A DNA stretch of 8,019 nucleotides from an uncultured Marvinbryantia sp. (GTDB taxonomy: Bacteria > Bacillota > Clostridia > Lachnospirales > Lachnospiraceae), in the NCBI GenBank assembly GCA_934373455.1, contig CAKRON010000108.1:1-8019 (forward strand), in the 5' to 3' direction. Shown piece after piece: positions 1-5,540 of the stretch. A model generated the notes under the pieces. The model was not told the origin of the DNA, did no database searches, and saw only the letters and a program-made list of their open reading frames with translations. Numbering within the stretch: the first letter of the stretch is position 1; each line of letters starts with the position of its first letter. A program made the translations under genes and the position numbers.

Positions 1-4
1 GTCG

Positions 5-47
5 ATAACCGTTGACCTTTTAGTATAAAAGGCTGACGGTTATTTTT
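5..47 (+). terminator. Intrinsic terminator of an upstream gene outside the window
   Basis: A long hairpin is followed by a T-run at 43-47. The outer stem ATAACCGT (5-12) pairs with ACGGTTAT (36-43), and the inner stem CCTTTTA (16-22) pairs with TAAAAGG (26-32). They are separated by two possible G-U wobbles and one mismatch, with a 3-base loop. The T-run lies only on the plus-strand side, so it should end a plus-strand transcript entering from the left. Confidence 0.75.
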
Positions 48-96
48 CTATACACTGTTTTATTTGACGCTTACTTTGAATGTTGATCATTAATGA

Positions 97-133
97 GAAG
101 TTGACAGGATTAGTGCTGTTGACTTCTTCTTTT
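97..133 (+). terminator. Hairpin with T-rich tail upstream of the ASCH gene
   Basis: GAAGTTGACAG (97-107) can pair with CTGTTGACTTC (116-126) over 11 positions, including two G-U wobbles, with an 8-base loop. TTCTTTT follows on the plus strand. It could be a second, weaker terminator or a leader hairpin controlling the ASCH gene, whose start codon is about 20 bases further on. The TTGACA at 101-106 resembles a -35 box, but I found no suitably spaced -10 box. Confidence 0.4.
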
Positions 134-153
134 AATAATGAGGATGAGATATT

Positions 154-504
154 ATGCAATATACGATGAAATTATTTGAAAAACCATATAGAGCCCTTGA
201 GCAGGGGAAGAAGACTATCGAATTACGGCTTTGCGATAAAAAGAGAGACGGCATCCGTGAAGGCGATATTATAATATTTTATTTGTATGGAAAAGCAGAT
301 AGTTTTATTAAAACGAGAGTTATTCATATATATAAGTTTAATTCATTTACAGAACTCTATAAAGAACTTCCGCTTGAAAAATGTGGATACAGCGAAAAAG
401 AATTGAAAAATGCTGATCCCGCAGATATGAATGCATATTATTCTGTGGAAGAACAATCTAAGTATGGAGTGATAGGAATTGAGGTTGAAGTTATTAGAAA
501 CTGA
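154..504 (+). CDS. Small ASCH-domain protein
   Basis: A 116-residue cytosolic protein that is essentially a single ASCH domain, a PUA-like beta-barrel fold. Seen in the sequence: GKKTIELR (residues 18-25), the family's G-K-K-T-x-E-x-R signature; REGDIIIF (35-42), the usual strand after a GD turn; the segment SFTELYKELPLEKCGY (64-79); and the C-terminal YGVIGIEVEV. The length fits the small stand-alone ASCH group. The fold is proposed to bind RNA or modified nucleosides; E. coli YqfB, a small ASCH protein, is an amidohydrolase of N4-acetylcytidine. Whether this protein is an enzyme or an RNA binder cannot be told here. The start is supported by GAGGA at 140-144, nine bases upstream. It is a lone gene facing a convergent operon, and a minus-strand terminator lies between them. 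I see no link to the retron. Confidence 0.85.
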   Translation: MQYTMKLFEKPYRALEQGKKTIELRLCDKKRDGIREGDIIIFYLYGKADSFIKTRVIHIYKFNSFTELYKELPLEKCGYSEKELKNADPADMNAYYSVEEQSKYGVIGIEVEVIRN

Positions 505-552
505 AAAATTTTTAAAATCAGCATCTGATCTTCTTAGACATCTTTTTAAGAC

Positions 553-594
553 AAAAAGAGGAATGGCATGACTTGGTATGAGTCACACCATCCC
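553..594 (-). terminator. Intrinsic terminator of the UDP-sugar operon
   Basis: Read on the minus strand, a 14-position stem (arms 581-594 and 560-573, including three G-U pairs) encloses a 7-base loop and is followed by TCTTTTTG (A-run at 553-557 on the plus strand). It begins 8 bases beyond the epimerase stop codon, so it should end the dehydrogenase-epimerase transcript. Confidence 0.8.
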
Positions 595-601
595 TAAACT
601 T

Positions 602-1687
602 TTATACCTGATAGAATTTTTTATACCATTCTGCAAAATTTCTTAATCCTGTTCGTAAGGACGTGTTTGGCTTAAATCCGTAATCTCTTTCCAGTGCGCT
701 TGTATCGGCGTATGTCACCGGTACATCACCTGGCTGCATTGCTACAAGTTCTTTATGCGCTTCAAAGTCATAATCGGATGGAAGTACTTCGGCTCGGATC
801 AGTTCTTCCTGAAGGATTGTTACGAAGTCGAGAAGATTTTCTGGATTACTGTTTCCGATATTGTATACAGCATATGGAGGAATTGGAAGACCGTCGTCTC
901 CATTTTTTCTTTCAGGCGCGCCCTGCATGACACGTTTTACTCCCTCTACAATATCGTCGACATATGTAAAGTCACGTTTGCAATTTCCGTAGTTGAAGAT
1001 CTGAATAGTTTCACCTTTGAGCAGTTTATTTGTAAATCCGAAGTATGCCATATCCGGTCTTCCAGCTGGTCCATATACGGTGAAGAAACGGAGTCCTGTT
1101 GATGGAATATTGTAAAGCTTGCTGTAGGCATGAGCCATCAGTTCGTTTGATTTTTTGGTTGCAGCATAAAGGGATACAGGATTATCAACCTTATCATCTG
1201 TGCTGTACGGAACTTTTTTGTTGGTGCCATAGACAGATGAGGATGAGGCGTATACCAGATGTTCCACTCCCTTTGCACCATTATCGTATGAATGGCGGCA
1301 GGCTTCCAGAATGTTGTAGAAGCCAATCATATTTGACTGGATATAGGCATCTGGATTGCTGATGGAATAACGCACACCGGCTTGCGCTCCTAAGTTTACT
1401 ACGATATCAGGTTTGTGTTCTTCGAAGATTTTATCAATGATTGCTTTATTTGCAAGATCATCTCTATAGAATACATAAGTAGAATCACTATGTTCACTGA
1501 CATATTTTTCAATTTCTTTTAAGCGCCATTCTTTGATCGTTACATCATAGTAGTCATTCATGTTATCGAGACCGATGATATGGATCGGTGATTGCGTTTT
1601 TAAAAGTTCAAGAACCAGATTGCTGCCGATAAATCCGGCAGAACCTGTAACAAAAACAGTTTTATTTTTCAAATCTATATGATTCAT
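602..1687 (-). CDS. NAD-dependent UDP-sugar epimerase, probably UDP-glucuronate 4-epimerase
   Basis: A 361-residue extended short-chain dehydrogenase/reductase (GalE-like). Seen in the sequence: the Rossmann nucleotide-binding loop TGSAGFIG (14-21); YASSSSVYG (146-154) with the catalytic-triad Ser/Thr region; and the catalytic pair Tyr174 and Lys178 in YAATK. AQAGVRYS (101-108), GLRFFTVYGP (198-207) and GRPDMAYF (209-216) are features I associate with UDP-glucuronate 4-epimerases (CapI/WbpP-like group) more than with GalE. The expected reaction is UDP-glucuronate to UDP-galacturonate in the cytosol, feeding capsule or other surface polysaccharide. The dehydrogenase 18 bases upstream would supply its substrate, which strengthens the substrate call. 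GGAGGG (1697-1702), nine bases from the ATG, is a strong ribosome binding site. Full length, no visible defects. The epimerase family is certain; the exact substrate is inferred from motifs and neighbour. Confidence 0.9.
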   Translation of the reverse strand: MNHIDLKNKTVFVTGSAGFIGSNLVLELLKTQSPIHIIGLDNMNDYYDVTIKEWRLKEIEKYVSEHSDSTYVFYRDDLANKAIIDKIFEEHKPDIVVNLGAQAGVRYSISNPDAYIQSNMIGFYNILEACRHSYDNGAKGVEHLVYASSSSVYGTNKKVPYSTDDKVDNPVSLYAATKKSNELMAHAYSKLYNIPSTGLRFFTVYGPAGRPDMAYFGFTNKLLKGETIQIFNYGNCKRDFTYVDDIVEGVKRVMQGAPERKNGDDGLPIPPYAVYNIGNSNPENLLDFVTILQEELIRAEVLPSDYDFEAHKELVAMQPGDVPVTYADTSALERDYGFKPNTSLRTGLRNFAEWYKKFYQV

Positions 1688-1705
1688 GTTATCTGACCCT
1701 CCGTT

Positions 1706-3178
1706 TTAATCTCTCTTAAAGATGTCTCTTGTGTATACTTTATCTTTTACATCATCAAGACAGGAATCGTATCTGTTTGCAATGATAGCCTGACTTTCTT
1801 TTTTGAATTTCTTTAGATCATTGATAATCTCAGAACCATAGAACGTTTCGCCGTTTTTCAATGTTGGCTCATAGATAATGACTTTCGCACCTTTGGCTTT
1901 AATTCTCTTCATGACACCCTGGATAGAAGACTGCCGGAAGTTATCGGAATTGCTCTTCATAGTAAGACGGTATACACCGATGACTTTTTCATCTTCTTTA
2001 TCAGGATCCCAGGAGCTGTTTGCTTCATAGGCACCTGCCATTTCCAGAACATGATCTGCGATGTAGTCTTTTCTCGTTCTATTACTTTCGACGATGGCTG
2101 TAATCATATTCTGTGGAACATCGTTGAAATTTGCAAGAAGCTGCTTGGTATCCTTTGGCAGACAGTAGCCACCATATCCAAAGCTTGGATTGTTATAATG
2201 TGTTCCAATACGTGGATCCAGACAGACACCATTGATGATTTCCTGTGTATTTAATCCCTTTGTCTCTGCGTATGTGTCGAGCTCGTTAAAGTAAGATACA
2301 CGAAGTGCGAGATAAGTGTTGGCGAAAAGTTTAACTGCCTCAGCTTCTGTGAATCCCATAAATAAAGTGTCGATATTTTCTTTGATGGCTCCCTGCTGAA
2401 GAAGTTTTGCAAAGATTTCTGCTTTTTCTTTTGATTCGTCATCACAGGATACAATGATTCTTGACGGATAAAGGTTATCGTAAAGGGCCTTTGATTCACG
2501 CAGAAATTCCGGGCTGAAAATAATATTTTTAGTATTGTATTTTTTTCTTACGGATGCAGTATATCCGACTGGGATGGTGGATTTGATGACCATTGTCGCA
2601 TTTGGATTTACTTTTAATACAAGCTCGATCACGGCCTCTACTGCAGAGCAGTCGAAGAAGTTTTTCTTGCTGTCATAATTTGTCGGAGCGGCAATGACTA
2701 CAAAGTCAGCATCCCTGTACGCTGATTCACCGTCAAGAGTTGCGGTAAGATCCAGCTTTTTTTCGGCAAGATATTTTTCAATATAATCATCCTGGATAGG
2801 GGATTTCTTATGATTAATAAGTTCTATTTTTTCCGGAATGATATCAACGGCTGTTACATGGTTATGCTGGGAGAGAAGTGTTGCAATAGACAGACCTACA
2901 TAACCGGTACCGGCAACTGCGATGTTGTATTTTTTGTCAAGGTTTGCTTTCATTGCTGATGATTTTTCATCTTCGAATAAATCAGTTACTTCAAATCCGA
3001 GTACTTCGGCAATTGCCTGAAGCTGATTGATGGATGGTGTGTAATCGCAGCTTTCCAGGCGGCTGATCATCGTTCTGTTAATTCCAGTCATCTCTGCAAG
3101 CTGGGCCTGTGTGATTTTTAAATTTTTTCTTTGGTTTATAATGGTATCAGCCATTTTTTTAACAGATAATTTTTTCAT
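1706..3178 (-). CDS. ugd: UDP-glucose 6-dehydrogenase with N-terminal XRE helix-turn-helix domain
   Basis: A 490-residue two-part protein. Residues ~8-70 form an XRE/Cro-type DNA-binding domain: [20 protein letters not shown], then [26 protein letters not shown] and VTDLF. From about residue 84 there is a complete short-type UDP-glucose dehydrogenase of ~407 residues, the normal length of the enzyme alone. It shows the NAD site AGTGYVGLS (89-97), STIPVGYT (200-207), FSPEFLRES (221-229), Lys283 and Asn287 in [12 protein letters not shown], and the catalytic Cys339 in [10 protein letters not shown]. The reaction is UDP-glucose + 2 NAD+ to UDP-glucuronate. The start is the ATG at 3178 with GGAG about 11 bases upstream; an in-frame start beyond the helix-turn-helix would delete a well-formed domain. 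It is the first gene of a two-gene operon with the epimerase. The fusion suggests autoregulation by a metabolic enzyme, supported by the dyad over its promoter. Catalytic identity is firm; DNA binding is predicted. Confidence 0.93.
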   Translation of the reverse strand: MKKLSVKKMADTIINQRKNLKITQAQLAEMTGINRTMISRLESCDYTPSINQLQAIAEVLGFEVTDLFEDEKSSAMKANLDKKYNIAVAGTGYVGLSIATLLSQHNHVTAVDIIPEKIELINHKKSPIQDDYIEKYLAEKKLDLTATLDGESAYRDADFVVIAAPTNYDSKKNFFDCSAVEAVIELVLKVNPNATMVIKSTIPVGYTASVRKKYNTKNIIFSPEFLRESKALYDNLYPSRIIVSCDDESKEKAEIFAKLLQQGAIKENIDTLFMGFTEAEAVKLFANTYLALRVSYFNELDTYAETKGLNTQEIINGVCLDPRIGTHYNNPSFGYGGYCLPKDTKQLLANFNDVPQNMITAIVESNRTRKDYIADHVLEMAGAYEANSSWDPDKEDEKVIGVYRLTMKSNSDNFRQSSIQGVMKRIKAKGAKVIIYEPTLKNGETFYGSEIINDLKKFKKESQAIIANRYDSCLDDVKDKVYTRDIFKRD

Positions 3179-3211
3179 ATTATATTACGCTCCATTTAAT
3201 GTTAATGAGTA

Positions 3212-3240
3212 TTGAAATTTTATTGTGGATATCATATACA
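3212..3240 (+). promoter_or_regulatory. Weak candidate promoter for the VanZ-like gene
   Basis: TTGAAA (3212-3217), 17 bases, TATACA (3235-3240). This is the best-spaced plus-strand pair I found in the divergent gap, but it implies a leader of about 140 bases and the gap is so AT-rich that chance matches are expected. Confidence 0.2.
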
Positions 3241-3265
3241 TAAAGTAATGTACATAATCTATCTC

Positions 3266-3281
3266 TATAGTAGCAACTATA
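3266..3281. promoter_or_regulatory. Operator-like 16-bp dyad over the -10 box
   Basis: TATAGTagcaACTATA is a perfect inverted repeat with 6-base arms and a 4-base centre. It covers the -10 and extended -10 of the minus-strand promoter, where a bound protein would block RNA polymerase. Its size suits a dimeric XRE repressor, and the XRE domain fused to the dehydrogenase made from this promoter is the obvious candidate, though this is inference. A second, imperfect dyad (ATATACAT/ATGTACAT, 3234-3255, 7 of 8 pairs) lies in the leader, and a third (TTGTT/AACAA, 3335-3350) lies towards the VanZ gene. Confidence 0.5.
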
Positions 3282-3295
3282 AATAACAATGTCAA
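3267..3295 (-). promoter_or_regulatory. Sigma-A-type promoter of the dehydrogenase-epimerase operon
   Basis: On the minus strand there is a perfect -35 box TTGACA (3290-3295), a 17-base spacer and a -10 box TACTAT (3267-3272), with the extended -10 dinucleotide TG one base upstream. The predicted start near 3260 gives a leader of about 80 bases. This is the best promoter in the divergent gap between the dehydrogenase and the VanZ gene. Confidence 0.75.
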
Positions 3296-3385
3296 TAAAA
3301 ATGATAAGAAAAAAATAAAATTTTGAATCATATGTTGTTTTAAATAACAAAAAGAATGAACGGATAGAAATACAGGAGAAAACGA

Positions 3386-3919
3386 ATGGATGTTTACCAG
3401 ATATGGACGACATATAATAAACCATGGTCGAAATCTGAAGTATTTATTTTTGCAGTGATATTGGCAATGGTATGTATACTAATATCTATATGCTTATACA
3501 GACATAAGCTGAGTATAATTCAGGCTTTGTCAATACTGGCATTGGTTATATTCTTAGGTATTGTGTTTGGATCTACAGTCTTCACCAGACCTAAAACGAT
3601 TCGGCAGTATAAATTGATCCCATTTTGGTCATGGGGAACAATTATTTGCTGCCAGGACTGGTCATTATTAAAAGAAAATTTTTTAAACTGTATATTATTA
3701 TTGCCGGCAGGAGCACTATTTCCCGCAATTGTAAATCATAAGGTGAAATGGTATCAGGCTCTTTTGGTGGGAATAGCTATATCTGCAACCATAGAATTTT
3801 GTCAGCTGATTTTTATGCGTGGGTTGTTCGAGTGGGACGATATGATCCATAATGGGCTTGGCTGTATGGTGGGATGTCTTTTGGCAAATCTGCAAATAAA
3901 TGGGGATGAGGAGGTATGA
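3386..3919 (+). CDS. VanZ-like family membrane protein
   Basis: A 177-residue integral membrane protein with about five hydrophobic segments (roughly 17-38, 43-66, 98-116, 122-143 and 154-168). VanZ-family landmarks are visible: LNCILLLPAGALFP (100-113), matching the N-x-x-x-x-x-P-x-G helix; Glu137 and Gln140 in IEFCQ; and EWDDMIHNGLGCMVG (149-163) with the acidic pair and H-N before the last helix. VanZ from the vancomycin cluster gives modest teicoplanin resistance by an unclear route; chromosomal relatives are common in clostridia and are not evidence of glycopeptide resistance. The start is supported by AGGAGA (3374-3379), six bases upstream. It is divergent from the dehydrogenase. No terminator follows, so its transcript could run into the retron genes. 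Confidence 0.85.
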   Translation: MDVYQIWTTYNKPWSKSEVFIFAVILAMVCILISICLYRHKLSIIQALSILALVIFLGIVFGSTVFTRPKTIRQYKLIPFWSWGTIICCQDWSLLKENFLNCILLLPAGALFPAIVNHKVKWYQALLVGIAISATIEFCQLIFMRGLFEWDDMIHNGLGCMVGCLLANLQINGDEEV

Positions 3920-4010
3920 AGGCTGTTCCACTATAGAAGAAAAAACTATTTACTATCATCATTATAGACTGTAGAATGGTAAGTGAAAAGTTCCACAGAA
4001 GTTTGGTAAT

Positions 4011-4039
4011 TTAATATATAGAAGCTTATTTAATATAAG
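4011..4039 (+). promoter_or_regulatory. Weak candidate promoter for the retron effector genes
   Basis: TTAATA (4011-4016), 17 bases, TATAAG (4034-4039). An alternative pair is TCCACA (3992-3997) with TATATA (4015-4020). The 187-base gap after the VanZ gene is very AT-rich, holds no gene and no clear terminator, and has the near-direct repeat TTTAATAT at 4010 and 4030. A promoter is expected here, but neither match is strong. Confidence 0.25.
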
Positions 4040-4106
4040 TACGAAAAACAGAGAATGGATTTTATAAAAATGATTTTACTTATTAACAGAAGGAAATGTT
4101 TGACAA

Positions 4107-5024
4107 ATGATAACGAAGAAGGTTCTTTCAGATAAGTATGTAGAGCAATTATATGATTTATTTGAAAGGAAAAACTGGAATACACAGGAGATTGGAAAAT
4201 ACTCTGTATTTGACAGATTTTGTGAGAGAATGGCAGAACTGGAGACAGATGTACAGCGTGATTTGATACTTGATCTTACTGAAAAATTTTTATGGGTAAA
4301 CAGCAGTATGTACGAACAATATTTGCTGGTTACTTTTCAGAAACTTTTCAAGGATAAATCATGGAATCCGGAAAAAGGGAAAAGTATTTGTATTTGCCCA
4401 TTGCTTCCGGAAGAGGATTTTGGGAAAATAAAAAGTTCTACTTTTATGTTGTATTTATGTCAGAGTATATTGCTTCGAACATATGAAGAATTTCAGGACG
4501 GACAGGTGCGGATTTGTGAGACACCAGAAGTGTTGAAAGAGGAGAAATACAGAGAAAATATAGATTCAGTTATTTTAATTGATGATTTTATTGGAAGCGG
4601 TGAAACAGCTCTTGGATGTATGGCATATTTGGATTTCCTGAGACAGGAAGGAAAAAAGATGTACATTCTTGCTATGGTTGCGCAGAAAGAGGGAATAAAT
4701 AATATTCAAAAAGAAGGAATTCCTGTCTTTGCAGATGTTGTACGTGAAAAGGGCATATCAGATCAATTTGAAAAAGAAGAAGCACAGCAGAAACTAGATG
4801 AAATGAAGAAAATAAGTAAATTGCTGAAGGTTCCTTCCGAAATGTATCTTGGATTTTTACAGTCAGAAAGTCTGGTTGCTATGAATAAAACGCCTAATAA
4901 TACATTCCCGGTATATTGGCATGAGAAGAAGGGGCATTCGCGTGCACCATTTCCAAGAAAAGAAAATGTGAAAATGATCAGGAAAGAAAATAAAGAACAG
5001 GAAAGATATGAGAGAAGGAATTGA
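4107..5024 (+). CDS. Retron effector: phosphoribosyltransferase-like (PRTase) protein
   Basis: A 305-residue soluble protein. Residues ~1-90 are helical and unrecognised. The central part is a type I phosphoribosyltransferase-like fold: a hydrophobic strand and acidic pair in VILIDDFIGSGETALG (155-170), which matches the PRPP-binding loop (hydrophobics, DD, then G-S-G-E-T), followed by a helix and the strand MYILAMVAQ (185-193). The C-terminal block has NKTPNNTFPVYWHEK (260-274) and APFPRK (280-285), a pattern I associate with PRTase-like proteins of bacterial conflict systems rather than with nucleotide salvage enzymes. It is the first gene of the retron cassette and overlaps the winged-helix gene by 17 bases. 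By analogy with other retrons it would be the toxic effector held inactive by msDNA and reverse transcriptase; its substrate is unknown. Ribosome binding is weak: GAAGG (4089-4093) lies 13 bases from the ATG, and an in-frame TGA at 4101 rules out a longer form. Confidence 0.85.
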   Translation: MITKKVLSDKYVEQLYDLFERKNWNTQEIGKYSVFDRFCERMAELETDVQRDLILDLTEKFLWVNSSMYEQYLLVTFQKLFKDKSWNPEKGKSICICPLLPEEDFGKIKSSTFMLYLCQSILLRTYEEFQDGQVRICETPEVLKEEKYRENIDSVILIDDFIGSGETALGCMAYLDFLRQEGKKMYILAMVAQKEGINNIQKEGIPVFADVVREKGISDQFEKEEAQQKLDEMKKISKLLKVPSEMYLGFLQSESLVAMNKTPNNTFPVYWHEKKGHSRAPFPRKENVKMIRKENKEQERYERRN

Positions 5025-5292
5025 ATTTTTGATATTAGATACGATAAAAAGGCAGGGATCGATAATGCCGCTTTTTAAAGCGGGGTATTCATATGCAAAG
5101 GTTATGGAATGGGGAAAACGATTGGAGAAAGAAGGAAAAATTTCTTATAGTGAAGATGGAGTGAGAAATTTGACAGAGTTAGGAGAACAGAGATGGAAAA
5201 GTCTGAAAGGGACAAAACATACTTTTTCGATTCTGCCCCTGGAGGAATACAGAGTCAGTAAAATAGATATAGACGATATATATTTACCATGA
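5008..5292 (+). CDS. Retron accessory winged-helix protein
   Basis: A 94-residue protein. Residues ~1-68 fit a winged helix-turn-helix: helix MREGIEFLILDTIKRQGSI, a second helical part, the recognition-helix region YAKVMEWGKRLEKEGKI, then the wing SEDGVRNLTELGEQRW with the common 'LTELG' close. The tail, ending in IDIDDIYLP, is acidic and hydrophobic and lies outside the DNA-binding fold, so it may contact a partner. The gene overlaps the PRTase gene by 17 bases and has its own AGGA (4999-5002) five bases before the ATG, consistent with coupled translation. A PRTase-like protein plus a winged-helix protein next to a retron reverse transcriptase is a recurrent combination in published retron surveys (type III in the Mestre scheme, from memory). 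Its role may be to bind the double-stranded stem of msDNA or to regulate the cassette. Its 3' end also holds the promoter for the RNA gene. Confidence 0.8.
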   Translation: MREGIEFLILDTIKRQGSIMPLFKAGYSYAKVMEWGKRLEKEGKISYSEDGVRNLTELGEQRWKSLKGTKHTFSILPLEEYRVSKIDIDDIYLP

Positions 5293-5298
5293 TATAAT
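5270..5298 (+). promoter_or_regulatory. Promoter of the retron non-coding RNA
   Basis: TAGACG (5270-5275, four of six -35 bases), a 17-base spacer, then the perfect -10 box TATAAT (5293-5298), preceded by the extended -10 TG at 5290-5291. Initiation 7-8 bases after the -10 box would fall at 5305-5306, exactly where the a1 arm begins. It lies over the end and stop codon of the winged-helix gene. Confidence 0.7.
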
Positions 5299-5305
5299 AA
5301 ATTTG

Positions 5306-5320
5306 CCTTTGAAATCTTTA
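5306..5320 (+). repeat. a1 arm of the retron inverted repeat
   Basis: CCTTTGAAATCTTTA, the exact reverse complement of 5509-5523. The a1/a2 duplex brings the priming G of msr next to the 3' end of the msd template in all characterised retrons. Confidence 0.85.
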
Positions 5321-5508
5321 GACTTAGCACATTTGTGCGGGATTAGCGAGTCGTTAATCTTTGAGGAACTTATTTTTCGAGCCATAGTAAGACTTGTTCG
5401 TTCTTTTACAGGAGTAAAATCCCAAACAAGTCTTACAGGTCGTGATTTTGTTCCAAAATCACTTCTTCTTATCCTTTCCTTCGGAAAGAATAAGACTGAT
5501 ATTTCTGG

Positions 5509-5523
5509 TAAAGATTTCAAAGG
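5509..5523 (+). repeat. a2 arm of the retron inverted repeat
   Basis: TAAAGATTTCAAAGG, the exact reverse complement of 5306-5320; a G-U pair (G5305/T5524) could lengthen it. It ends 17 bases before the likely start codon of the reverse transcriptase and is followed by TTTTTT (5524-5529). Confidence 0.85.
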
Positions 5524-5540
5524 TTTTTTAGGTGGATGAA

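Larger units (their letters stand above)
5306..5523 (+). ncRNA. Retron msr-msd non-coding RNA
   Basis: The RNA supplies both primer and template for msDNA made by the adjacent reverse transcriptase. It is bounded by a perfect 15-bp inverted repeat, a1 (5306-5320) and a2 (5509-5523). The msr part follows a1: two TTAGC motifs (5324-5328 and 5343-5347), a hairpin GCAC-ATTT-GTGC (5327-5338) and a hairpin GATTAGCG-AGT-CGTTAATC (5341-5359, one G-U). The msd part carries a 12-bp stem, GTAAGACTTGTT (5387-5398) with AACAAGTCTTAC (5425-5436), capped by TTTTAC-AGGA-GTAAAA (5404-5419); a 9-bp hairpin with a TTC loop (5442-5462); and a hairpin of about 12 bp with one mismatch and a C(UUCG)G loop (5467-5495). 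No reading frame is needed to explain the segment. The priming G is probably G5321 just after a1 or G5327 in the first TTAGC; G5346 is less likely because it is paired. The msr/msd boundary (around 5360-5386) is inferred. A T6 run follows a2. Confidence 0.88.

Noticed and set aside
694..1362. Plus-strand frames of 78-115 codons opposite the epimerase
   Set aside because: They are antisense shadows of a well-conserved enzyme, with no ribosome binding sites or recognisable domains.
3386..3919. Glycopeptide-resistance locus because of the VanZ similarity
   Set aside because: No vanA/H/X/R/S-like genes are present, and VanZ-like proteins are widespread in clostridia without resistance.
3908..3936. 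GAGGAGG followed by ATG and a 6-codon frame at the end of the VanZ-like gene, as the stump of a lost next gene
   Set aside because: The spacing to the ATG is one base, and the GAGGAGG is explained by the Asp-Glu-Glu codons of the VanZ-like protein.
4096..4110. Mini-ORF ATG TTT GAC AAA TGA whose stop overlaps the PRTase start codon
   Set aside because: Its start is only one or two bases from the purine-rich AAGGA, too close for normal initiation, so a leader peptide is not supported.
5306..5523. CRISPR array or diversity-generating retroelement template repeat near the reverse transcriptase
   Set aside because: There are no regularly spaced direct repeats, and no template/variable repeat pair or variable protein gene; the inverted repeats match a retron RNA instead.
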